A stretch of 64,000 nt of DNA from positions 1 to 64,000 of the forward strand of contig NZ_FQVJ01000013.1 in NCBI RefSeq assembly GCF_900129125.1, in the 5' to 3' direction. Origin of the DNA: Acidocella aminolytica 101 = DSM 11237 (GTDB lineage Bacteria; Pseudomonadota; Alphaproteobacteria; Acetobacterales; Acetobacteraceae). The notes under the pieces are model-generated. The model searched no databases and was not told the DNA's origin. It worked only from the letters and a program-made list of their open reading frames with translations. How positions within the stretch are numbered: the stretch's first letter is position 1; every line of letters starts with the position of its first letter. Shown here piece by piece: positions 54,863 through 62,272 of this stretch. A program made the translations under genes and the position numbers.

Positions 54863-56030
54863 CTACCCTGATGGTTTTAGACGGGCGCGGTGCTGCTCGC
54901 GGCCAATGCAGCGCGCATGGTTTCTACGCCTAAGCGAGCCTATGCATGAATACGGGCGCCCCCCAAGTTCAGCCCGCAATGCTTTATCGTCGCCCAACCG
55001 CGCCAGCCACTCGGCCGCATGGCTGATCCGGGTCCGCCCATTTAGCCCCCTGCATGGGCGCGTAAATGGCGCTTCATCCATAACAAGTACAAGCCGATAC
55101 CCCACCAGTGCGGCGCTGCTCGCATCCACAAAGGCCAGACCGCCTGACCGCCAAGTTGCGACCACGGGTTTACCGCGCAACATCGCCTCCGCCAGCACCA
55201 GCCAGAATTCTTCCGCCCGATGCAGACTGAGCAGAATATCAGCCGGCGCCATCAACCCCGCCATCTGTGCCGATACCCAGACATTGTTGAAGATTTTGAT
55301 ATTTAGCCCGGCCTCAGGCTCCTGCCTTGCGGCTTCACGCGGGTAACCCCTGGCACCTTGCAGCTTAATGACTAATAATCTGGTCCAGCCGGTCTCGAAA
55401 CGCTTTCCAGAGCGCGGCAATCCCGGCCAGAGGATCTTTGCGTATCAGGTAGACCACTAAAGACACAACCATCAGCGCGACCACCACCGGGTCCGCTAAC
55501 GCCAGCCCGGTTAGTGCCTCAGCTTGCGGCAAGAGGCATAGAGCCAGCGGATGCGGCACCATTCTCACCCTGCCTGGCAGAAGCGGCGCCAAGGCCTGCG
55601 CCACAACATCCAACGGCTCCCACACCTCATGCACATAACGTCTGCCTGCTTTCCAGACGGGCAGCGCAATGGGCAGCTCCTAGGCCCAAAGGCGGTGTCA
55701 CGCGGCGGCGTTTCTGCCCGACACCCAACCGTATTCCATGGCCGCCACCCCCCATTTGCCCAGCGGCTTGCGCCAGAATACGCGCAGCCAGACCCTAGCC
55801 CGGTGGGGCTGGCGATCTCCCCGGCTACAGACACGTCATGCGCGGCAGGGGGGCTTGGGATCAGCGTGTGGCGCCAAAGCCGCCGCCACGCCATTCAGCC
55901 CCGCCCGTGGCGCACCAGCCGATAATAGCCGCCAGAAACGATGAGCCATTGATAAATGCTCAAACATCACCAGCCGCGCCGTTCCGCACCTATTGTGCAA
56001 AACCATGACTCGCGTAAGTTTCGATTTCAT
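54863..56030 (-). pseudogene. Decayed family-4 glycosyltransferase, at least four frameshifts
   Basis: Pieces of one GT4-type glycosyltransferase lie in order on the minus strand but in changing frames. The front (about 56006-55870) reads LVMFEHLSMAHRFWRLL and GAPRAGLNGVAAAL. Next (55870-55800) comes PSPPAAHDVSVAGEIASPTG, then (55634-55390) HEVWEPLDVVAQALAPLLPG, and finally (55380-54900) ADILLSLHRAEEFWLVLAEA with KPVVAT, the conserved C-terminal donor-binding region (usual form E-G-F-G-L-V-x-A-E-A). Shifts fall near 55870, 55800, 55620 and 55385. Substitutions such as EEFW for EGFG show long-standing decay. It once probably built a surface polysaccharide. Confidence 0.7.
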
Positions 56031-56146
56031 TTCTCCTAACGTTTCTTTAAGAATTTCCCATGTCTCACCCCACCCTGCTGCCTGCGCGCTAGGTCGAAAC
56101 CCCTTTTGTTCATGGTACAATGCCTGCATGACGGGGCGCTTGCTTT

Positions 56147-56538
56147 GTGCCACGCGTTATGCTCGCGCTCGGCGCGAGTTCACGTTTGCGCGTCGCGCAA
56201 TATGTGCCGTTTCTGCGTAAGGCGGGATTGGATATCGCGCTTCGCCCTTTTTTGGATAATGCTTACCTCGCCGCCCTTTATGCCGGGCAGTCACGTCGCG
56301 GCGCGGCTCTGGCCGCTTATGGGAGAGCCTTTTCCCTGCTGTCGGAAATTGAGCGGAAACGGAGGAGGATTGGGTGACTCATCTACGCACATTACGCGAC
56401 GCGCCGTACCTTACCGCCGCCATGGGCATGGCCGCACGGCGGCGGGTGGAGCAGAATTACAGTCTGAACGTCACCGTGCCGATTCTTGCCGAGATAATCA
56501 ACGAACTGCTTGGCAGTATTGTTGCACATAAGGCATGA
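56147..56538 (+). pseudogene. Glycosyltransferase remnant: N-terminus fused to C-terminus
   Basis: On the plus strand 56147-56370 reads ALGASSRLRVAQYVPFLRKA, then DIALRPFLDNAYLAALYAGQ, the N-terminus of a GT4-type glycosyltransferase. At about 56372 the frame shifts and 56375-56538 reads LRTLRDAPYLTAAMGMAARR, then RVEQNYSLNVTVPILAEII, the end of such an enzyme. The middle of roughly 200-250 codons is missing, so this is a deletion relic. Its tail overlaps the end of the convergent sulfotransferase by 41 bases. It is a different gene from the minus-strand pseudogene beside it. Confidence 0.65.
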
Positions 56539-57706
56539 ACCCCGCCTGCAGTGCCGAAGCGTTGAGCTTAAACGCCTCCAGCCGATAAGGCGCGTGACGC
56601 CCATAGCCACCGCGCGGCTTGGCTTCAATCTGCCGTATCATGGCCTGGGTAGCCTGCTCTGTCAGCTCTTCCCCGAAATGCGCGTAAATGCGTTGAATCG
56701 CGACGAGCGGCGCCGCCGTAAATTCCTCGTACTTCATGTGAAATTTGCGTGACGCGGGAACATCCGCCCGGCGGTCAAAATCCAGCAGTAAATTAGCACC
56801 TTGCGTCCAGCGCGCGGCCACTTGCGCACCAATCTCGGCCGCGTTGATCCCGCGCAGAAACGGCCGTCTTAATACTTGCGTGAGATGCGCCACGGACCCC
56901 AGCACCGCGATCGGGTCGCGATGCAAAACAACAAAGCGCGCGTCAGGATAAACACGCAAAATTGCATCCAGCGTGAATGTATGATCAGGGCACTTCAGCA
57001 CCCAGCGGGCGGGCTTGCCATCTTGCAGGAACTGCAAAAATTTCTTGTGGAACAGAAATGCGTCGTCATGCCCATGCTTTTCCAGCCATTGAAAATAAGA
57101 CGGCACGCGGTGGGTGGAATCAAACCGCAGGCTCTGGAACACATGCGCAGTGATCTCGCTGCATTCCTGCGGGCTGTCCGCATAGATCGGGTGCAGTTCC
57201 CTGAAACCGGGCGCGAGACCATTGAAAAGATCAAGCTGCTTATCCACCCGGACAATCCGCCTATCCCCCGCCGAATTAAAACCAGCCGGGCGGGGCGCTG
57301 GGTAAATCATTTGCCAGTTACGCGGCACTTGATTACCAGGATCCTGCGCCATCAAGTCATGCAGGAAGGTCGTGCCTGAACGCGGCAAGCCCAAAATAAA
57401 TAAAGGAGCCTTGATTGGCGCTGCCGTGAGGGATGGTGAAGCAGCATGCGAATCTTCAATAAGCTGGGCATTGCGCAGCAGGCGGACAAAATCCCATTTC
57501 AGGGACACGCGGCCGAACAGGCTGAGCTCCGACTCAGCCTTAATCGATGCCAACAGCCGCTCAAGCCCTTCAACCGCATCTGGCGAGGGGGCAACCTTGG
57601 CGGCACGGAGCAATGCCAACGCATCCCCAACCGCAAAGGCCGAATCAGGCACAATCCGATCAGCCACTCTGAACCCACGGCTCAGAACCCTCGCCAAAGC
57701 TGTCAT
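56498..57706 (-). CDS. Sulfotransferase-family protein
   Basis: A 402-residue cytosolic PAPS-dependent sulfotransferase. The 5'-phosphosulfate loop is FILGLPRSGTTFLHDLM near residue 105 and the 3'-phosphate-binding strand is ARFVVLHRDPIAVLGS near 255, both typical of the Sulfotransfer_3 group. It starts 1 base after gloA, so it is the last gene of the lpxI-gloA-sulfotransferase run. Acceptor unknown; a lipid or glycan of the envelope is plausible because decayed glycosyltransferases adjoin it and lipid A genes lie upstream. The coding sequence is intact. Confidence 0.85.
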   Translation of the reverse strand: MTALARVLSRGFRVADRIVPDSAFAVGDALALLRAAKVAPSPDAVEGLERLLASIKAESELSLFGRVSLKWDFVRLLRNAQLIEDSHAASPSLTAAPIKAPLFILGLPRSGTTFLHDLMAQDPGNQVPRNWQMIYPAPRPAGFNSAGDRRIVRVDKQLDLFNGLAPGFRELHPIYADSPQECSEITAHVFQSLRFDSTHRVPSYFQWLEKHGHDDAFLFHKKFLQFLQDGKPARWVLKCPDHTFTLDAILRVYPDARFVVLHRDPIAVLGSVAHLTQVLRRPFLRGINAAEIGAQVAARWTQGANLLLDFDRRADVPASRKFHMKYEEFTAAPLVAIQRIYAHFGEELTEQATQAMIRQIEAKPRGGYGRHAPYRLEAFKLNASALQAGFMPYVQQYCQAVR

Positions 57707-57707
57707 C

Positions 57708-58106
57708 TTAGTGCGGTTTCCGTTCGATCAATTCAATCTTGTAACCATCCGGGTCCTCAATAAAGGCGATCACCGTGGTGCCGAACTTCACCGGGCCAGG
57801 CTCACGGGTAATCTTCACGCCAGCTTCGCGCAGCTTGTCGCAGGCGGCGTAAATGTCGGGCACGCCAAGTGCCAGATGCCCAAAAGCGGTGCCCATCTCA
57901 TAGTGATCGACACCCCAGTTATAAGTGAGTTCCAGCACGGTGTTGTTGTCCTCATCGCCATACCCAACGAATACCAAGGTGTATTTTCCTTCAGGCACTT
58001 CGGTACGGCGCAACTCATTCATGCCCAGCAGGCCCGTATAGAAGCTCACGCTCCGTTCCAAATCACCAACCCGCAACATGGTATGAAGATAGCTGAATTC
58101 GCTCAT
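57708..58106 (-). CDS. gloA: Lactoylglutathione lyase (glyoxalase I)
   Basis: A 132-residue metalloenzyme converting the methylglyoxal-glutathione adduct to S-lactoylglutathione. Metal ligands are His in [14 protein letters not shown], Glu in [11 protein letters not shown], His in [10 protein letters not shown] and Glu in YKIELIERK. The start MSEFSYLHT at 58106 has GAGAGG 6 bases upstream; the longer frame to 58259 lies inside lpxI and is a shadow. Short length and sequence fit the Ni/Co-type bacterial GloA. Confidence 0.94.
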   Translation of the reverse strand: MSEFSYLHTMLRVGDLERSVSFYTGLLGMNELRRTEVPEGKYTLVFVGYGDEDNNTVLELTYNWGVDHYEMGTAFGHLALGVPDIYAACDKLREAGVKITREPGPVKFGTTVIAFIEDPDGYKIELIERKPH

Positions 58107-58134
58107 CGTTTTGCCTCTCATTCTGAAACCATAT

Positions 58135-58953
58135 CTAAACAGAAACGCCAACCAAAAACATTTCTTCTTTGTCAGCTGTTTCAATAAGTTGTGTCTTCGA
58201 GGCCAAGATAGTACCGCCCGCTTCGAATGCGACCCCCTGAAGGCCTGCTTTCGCCGCATGCCTCACCGTATCTGGCCCTATGGTTGGCAAATCCGCCCGG
58301 CGCTCTTGCTGCGGCTTAGCGATTTTCACCAGGACGCCAGCCGGTCCTGGACGGGTCACGGCGCGGATTCGCGATAGCATCGCATCTGTTCCTTCCACCG
58401 TTTCCACTGCAAGAACAATCCCTTGCTGCACCACGCAGGCCTGGCCAATATCGGCGGCGCCAGTGAGCTTCAGCACCTCCACCCCGCGCTGAATATCCAT
58501 CCGGGCCTGCTCATCCGGCGCGGTACGCGTCAACAGCCCCACCGGGGCCAACGCGTCCTTCATGATTTCGTGCGCGCCCAGAACGCGAAATCCCTCCTCT
58601 GAGAGGACCCGTACAATGGCCGCCAGCAAGCCATCATCGCCCAAAAAGGCTGCCTTGCCGACACGCGCCAGCAGCCGGGCACCTTCAGCATCCGGGCGGA
58701 CCGAGAGAAAAGACGGGCGCTTCACTGGCCCGATCATGACCAACTCCACACACCCGCGCTCCCGCAACGCGCGAATCATCGCGCCAATGGCGCCAAGGCG
58801 GAAAAAATGGTGTGGAAACGGGCTGAGTACAGAGGGGTCCGCATAGCCATCCAGCCCTGCGATGAACACACAGCGCCCTGCTGCCTGCGCGGCCGCAGCC
58901 ACCTGCCCCGGCAATGGCCCACCCCCGGCGATAATGCCGAGTGGCTCCGTCAT
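58135..58953 (-). CDS. lpxI: UDP-2,3-diacylglucosamine pyrophosphatase LpxI
   Basis: A 272-residue enzyme that makes lipid X in alphaproteobacteria, replacing LpxH. The N-terminus [20 protein letters not shown] and the C-terminal [20 protein letters not shown] are diagnostic of LpxI; the catalytic-region [13 protein letters not shown]-like stretch is at about 165-180. It lies 80 bases after lpxA, as in many alphaproteobacteria. Some relatives carry lpxB next; here gloA follows instead. Confidence 0.94.
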   Translation of the reverse strand: MTEPLGIIAGGGPLPGQVAAAAQAAGRCVFIAGLDGYADPSVLSPFPHHFFRLGAIGAMIRALRERGCVELVMIGPVKRPSFLSVRPDAEGARLLARVGKAAFLGDDGLLAAIVRVLSEEGFRVLGAHEIMKDALAPVGLLTRTAPDEQARMDIQRGVEVLKLTGAADIGQACVVQQGIVLAVETVEGTDAMLSRIRAVTRPGPAGVLVKIAKPQQERRADLPTIGPDTVRHAAKAGLQGVAFEAGGTILASKTQLIETADKEEMFLVGVSV

Positions 58954-59033
58954 GCGCCTAACCCCATAGAAAACACTCTGAATTGCCTACACAAGCAATC
59001 GAATATTGCTCGCACGGCGTCAACCGGTGGCGG

Positions 59034-59849
59034 TTATTCCGCCTCGCCCGCCACGTTGGTCAGGATACCATGTTTGGAGGGCGTTGCCATAAAGGCCAGC
59101 ATCTCGCCCACAAAGACATTATCTTTGTAGAGTGCGGCGGCTTGCGCCACACGCTCGGCAAACACGCCCGGACCAGTGAACAGGAATTTATAAGCCTGGT
59201 TGATCTCAACCAGCTGCGCCTTATTAATCCCCCGGCGTTTCAGGCCAATTATGTTAAGGCCCAGCAGCTCGGCCCGGGTGCCAAATACGCGGGCAAAGGG
59301 AATAACGTCACGGGTAACACCGGTCAGCCCGCCTACCATGGCGCCCGCCCCAACGCGGGTGAATTGCAGAAGCGCGGCATTGCCGCCGATCACCGCCCGG
59401 TCGCCAATCTCAACGTGGCCTCCAAGCGCCACATTGTTGGAGATAATGACCCCATCGCCCAATACGCAATCATGCGCCACATGCACGGTCGCCATCAACA
59501 GACAGTCCGCGCCGATCTTGGTAATGCCGCTGCCCGTGACGGTACCGCGATGGATGGAGGCGTGTTCCCGGATCTGAGTACGCGGGCCGATGACGGTTTC
59601 CGTCTCCTCGCCTTTATATTTCAGATCCTGAGGCTCCAGCCCCACCGTGCAGAACGGGAACAGCTTAACGCCCGCCCCCAAATATGTCCGACCGGAGATC
59701 GCGACATGAGAGACAAGCTCAACCCCTTCCTCCAGCACGACATCCTTGCCGACTGTGCAGAAAGGCCCAATCTTCGCGCCCGGTGCAATGGTGGCGCCAT
59801 CTTCAATGATGGCGGAGGGGTGGATCATACTCTTTACCGTATCCAGCAT
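59034..59849 (-). CDS. lpxA: UDP-GlcNAc O-acyltransferase
   Basis: A 271-residue left-handed beta-helix enzyme, first step of lipid A synthesis. Hexapeptide repeats fill residues 8-190 (IHPSAIIEDGATIAPGAKIG; VGLEPQDLKYKGEET; REHASIHRGTVTG; HVAHDCVLGD with the catalytic His). The C-terminal helical part contains GLNIIGLKRRGI. Two starts are possible, 59849 (MLDTVKSM) and 59828 (MIHPSAI, with AAAGAG before it). Confidence 0.96.
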   Translation of the reverse strand: MLDTVKSMIHPSAIIEDGATIAPGAKIGPFCTVGKDVVLEEGVELVSHVAISGRTYLGAGVKLFPFCTVGLEPQDLKYKGEETETVIGPRTQIREHASIHRGTVTGSGITKIGADCLLMATVHVAHDCVLGDGVIISNNVALGGHVEIGDRAVIGGNAALLQFTRVGAGAMVGGLTGVTRDVIPFARVFGTRAELLGLNIIGLKRRGINKAQLVEINQAYKFLFTGPGVFAERVAQAAALYKDNVFVGEMLAFMATPSKHGILTNVAGEAE

Positions 59850-59865
59850 CTTTCGTCAGCTCCAA

Positions 59866-59898
59866 ACCTGCCTTCGCGCTGTACGCAAGCAGGCAGGT
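59866..59898. other. Stem-loop between fabZ and lpxA
   Basis: ACCTGCC (59866-59872) and GGCAGGT (59892-59898) form a 7-bp stem, with a further inner pairing CGCG/CGC-type around the loop. It lies in the 90-base gap of an otherwise tight operon, 16 bases before the lpxA start on the minus strand. It may lower read-through or stabilise the mRNA; no T-run follows. Confidence 0.35.
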
Positions 59899-59939
59899 CA
59901 GAGCCAATCACATTCAGTTACCGCGTATGTCACGGTGGA

Positions 59940-60431
59940 TCAGACAGGTTTTTCCTTGTCCATGATCATGGCAGTGATTGTGGCTTCCGCGACAACCGTG
60001 CCATCCACGCGCCCTTCACAGGCAAACTTCCAAATCTGCCCACGCCGCTTCTCCTTGGTCACCAACAAGCGCAGTTGGTCACCGGGGATCACCGGCTTGC
60101 GGAACTTCGCGCCGTCGATCGACATGAAATACACGATTGGAATTCCAGCCTCCGGTCCCAGGGTGGAAATTACCAACCCCGCGGCGGTTTGCGCCATGCT
60201 CTCAACAATTAGCACACCGGGCATAACCGGGTGGCCCGGAAAATGGCCTTGAAAGAACGGCTCGTTCACGCTGACATTTTTGATGCCAACTGCGGAATGA
60301 TCCTTGCGAACATCCACCAGGCGGTCAACCAGCAGTAGCGGGTAGCGATGCGGGATCATGCCCAGAATCTGCTTAATGTCGATCATCGCCACATCCACGG
60401 GCGGAAGGGTTTGCACCGTCTCGTCACTCAT
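59940..60431 (-). CDS. fabZ: 3-hydroxyacyl-ACP dehydratase FabZ
   Basis: A 163-residue hot-dog-fold dehydratase of fatty acid synthesis. [17 protein letters not shown] carries the catalytic His, and [20 protein letters not shown] with the catalytic Glu region follows. The start overlaps the lpxD stop by 4 bases. It sits between lpxD and lpxA, linking the 3-hydroxyacyl-ACP pool to lipid A synthesis. The N-terminal 15 residues are slightly longer than usual. Confidence 0.96.
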   Translation of the reverse strand: MSDETVQTLPPVDVAMIDIKQILGMIPHRYPLLLVDRLVDVRKDHSAVGIKNVSVNEPFFQGHFPGHPVMPGVLIVESMAQTAAGLVISTLGPEAGIPIVYFMSIDGAKFRKPVIPGDQLRLLVTKEKRRGQIWKFACEGRVDGTVVAEATITAMIMDKEKPV

Positions 60432-61486
60432 TCTTTGCCAGGTCCCTGATTTTGTCCTTTGCGCCCACCTTGGGCGAGTTTACGCAAGGTGATCACCTCG
60501 CGAAAAAAACTCTTGGAATTTTGAGCGGGCGCGCCAAGCACTTCCTCACCCGGCGGAACGTCTTGCATCACGCCGGACTGGGCGCCGATACGCGCTTTGT
60601 CACCAATATTCAGATGCCCTGTCAGTCCGGCTTGCGCGGCGATCATCACCCCCTGACCGATCTGGGTTGAGCCAGAAATTCCGGCCTGCGCCACCACCAC
60701 GGAAAACGGCCCGATATTCACGTTATGGCCAATCTGCACAAGGTTATCGATATGCACGCCCGGGCCGATGACCGTATCCTGCGCCGAGCCACGATCGATG
60801 GTTGTGTTGGCGCCAATCTCCGCACCATCGCCAATCAGCACCCGACCAAGCTGCGGCACGGGGGTGAAACCGGTTTTGGAAATGGCGAAGCCGAACCCGT
60901 CCTGCCCAATCCGCGCGCCAGGGTAGATAACCACACGGTTGCCCAAAATGGCATGGCTCAACGTCACCTGCGCATGAATGCGGCATTGTTTGCCGATCAC
61001 CACGCCCGGCGCAATGTAAGCAAGCGCGCCAATGGACGTCTCAGCTCCAATTTCCACCCCGGCCCCAATAACAGCACCAGGACCAATCTCTGCACTGGGG
61101 TCGATTACCGCGGATGGATCAATCACGGCGGAGAGATGCACACCCGCCACCGGCGCGGGGTACGGGTAAAACAACGCAGAGACCTTGGCCCAGCCGACAT
61201 AGGGCTCAGCCACGGCCAGCGCCACGCACCCTGTTGGCACCTTGTCCGCGAAATCTGGGTGCAAAATCACCGCACCCGCTTTGGTTTCCGCCAACAGCCC
61301 GGCATAACGCCGGTTATCCAGAAAACTCACATCCTGCGGCCCGGCACTTTGCAAAGGCGCCACGCCAGAGATCAAAACCTCCGGTAACCGCCCCTCAATA
61401 CCAAGCAAAGCCGCGAGGACACTCAGGGAATGTGGCCCGGCACGGCGGAAAAACCGCTCGTCACCAGGCTTACCAGCCTCCATCAT
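60428..61486 (-). CDS. lpxD: UDP-3-O-acyl-glucosamine N-acyltransferase
   Basis: A 352-residue beta-helix acyltransferase, third step of lipid A synthesis. The N-terminal uridine-binding domain (about 1-110; [20 protein letters not shown]) precedes hexapeptide repeats (about 120-310), including [20 protein letters not shown] and [20 protein letters not shown] with the catalytic His region. It follows skp by 3 bases and overlaps fabZ. Confidence 0.96.
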   Translation of the reverse strand: MMEAGKPGDERFFRRAGPHSLSVLAALLGIEGRLPEVLISGVAPLQSAGPQDVSFLDNRRYAGLLAETKAGAVILHPDFADKVPTGCVALAVAEPYVGWAKVSALFYPYPAPVAGVHLSAVIDPSAVIDPSAEIGPGAVIGAGVEIGAETSIGALAYIAPGVVIGKQCRIHAQVTLSHAILGNRVVIYPGARIGQDGFGFAISKTGFTPVPQLGRVLIGDGAEIGANTTIDRGSAQDTVIGPGVHIDNLVQIGHNVNIGPFSVVVAQAGISGSTQIGQGVMIAAQAGLTGHLNIGDKARIGAQSGVMQDVPPGEEVLGAPAQNSKSFFREVITLRKLAQGGRKGQNQGPGKE

Positions 61487-61489
61487 GAA

Positions 61490-62272
61490 TCAGGGGCCTA
61501 CGCCGTCGCCCTGACCTTCAGGCGGGTTGACCTTCATGTCCGGCGTCACCACGCTAGGCGGTACGGTCACATGCGGGAGCAGCTTGTTCAGCTCCTTCAC
61601 GGTCTCGTCCGTAATATCAAAAGCCGCCACGTTCAGCACAGCCTGTTCGCGGTGCAGCACGAGATTCATTCCATGGGCCTGAGCTTCCTGCTTGACAATT
61701 CCGGCCATCATGGCCTCGATCTTTTGCAGAGCCTTCTGGCCGGCATTCTGAATGGCCTGGTTGCGCTCCTGGAACTTGGTCTGCGTCGCGGCGATCTCGT
61801 TCTGCAGCGCCTGCTCTTTCTTCTCAAGTTCGGCATCACTCAGCTTACCGCGCTCCGCCATGATCGCCTGCTGTTTGGCCTGAATCTTTGACCTGGCCTC
61901 GCGCGCATCCTTGGCCAAAGCCGCTTGGCGCTTCTGAATCTCGGCCTGCACGTCCTGGGCAGCGGTGGAATTCTGGAGCACTTCCGGCACGGACAACACA
62001 CCAATCACAGCCGTTGGAGGCGGTGCTTCAGCCGGCAGCGGCGGCAGGTTGGGCACTTTGAAATCCGCCTGCTGCTGCCCTTGCGGCGCAACATGCTCGG
62101 TCGGGGTGCTCGGCTTGGGCTCCGGTTTCGGCGCCGGAGCCGTATGAGGCTGGCTGCTGGGCGGCATGAAATACCCCGCCGACCCGGAGGATGAGGACTG
62201 AGCATAGGCCGCCGGTGCGGCGCCTAATGTCAGCAGGGGCAGAACAAGCGCGTAACGGGAAAAAGCGGACAC
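61490..62272 (-). CDS. skp: OmpH/Skp-family periplasmic chaperone with Pro-rich extension
   Basis: A 260-residue periplasmic chaperone that holds unfolded outer-membrane proteins for BamA. A signal peptide (residues 1-24, ending AAYAQ) is followed by an unusual Pro/Ser/Gln-rich linker of about 60 residues (PAPKPEPKPSTPTEHV). Then comes the OmpH core with a beta strand (IGVLSVPEVLQNSTAAQDVQ) and long coiled-coil arms (about 110-190; KRQAALAKDAREARSKIQAK). E. coli Skp is about 161 residues, so the front extension is distinctive. It lies 1 base after bamA. Confidence 0.88.
   Translation of the reverse strand: MSAFSRYALVLPLLTLGAAPAAYAQSSSSGSAGYFMPPSSQPHTAPAPKPEPKPSTPTEHVAPQGQQQADFKVPNLPPLPAEAPPPTAVIGVLSVPEVLQNSTAAQDVQAEIQKRQAALAKDAREARSKIQAKQQAIMAERGKLSDAELEKKEQALQNEIAATQTKFQERNQAIQNAGQKALQKIEAMMAGIVKQEAQAHGMNLVLHREQAVLNVAAFDITDETVKELNKLLPHVTVPPSVVTPDMKVNPPEGQGDGVGP

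Noticed and set aside
58983-60212. Plus-strand 409-codon frame
   Set aside because: Antisense to lpxA and fabZ, which are certain.
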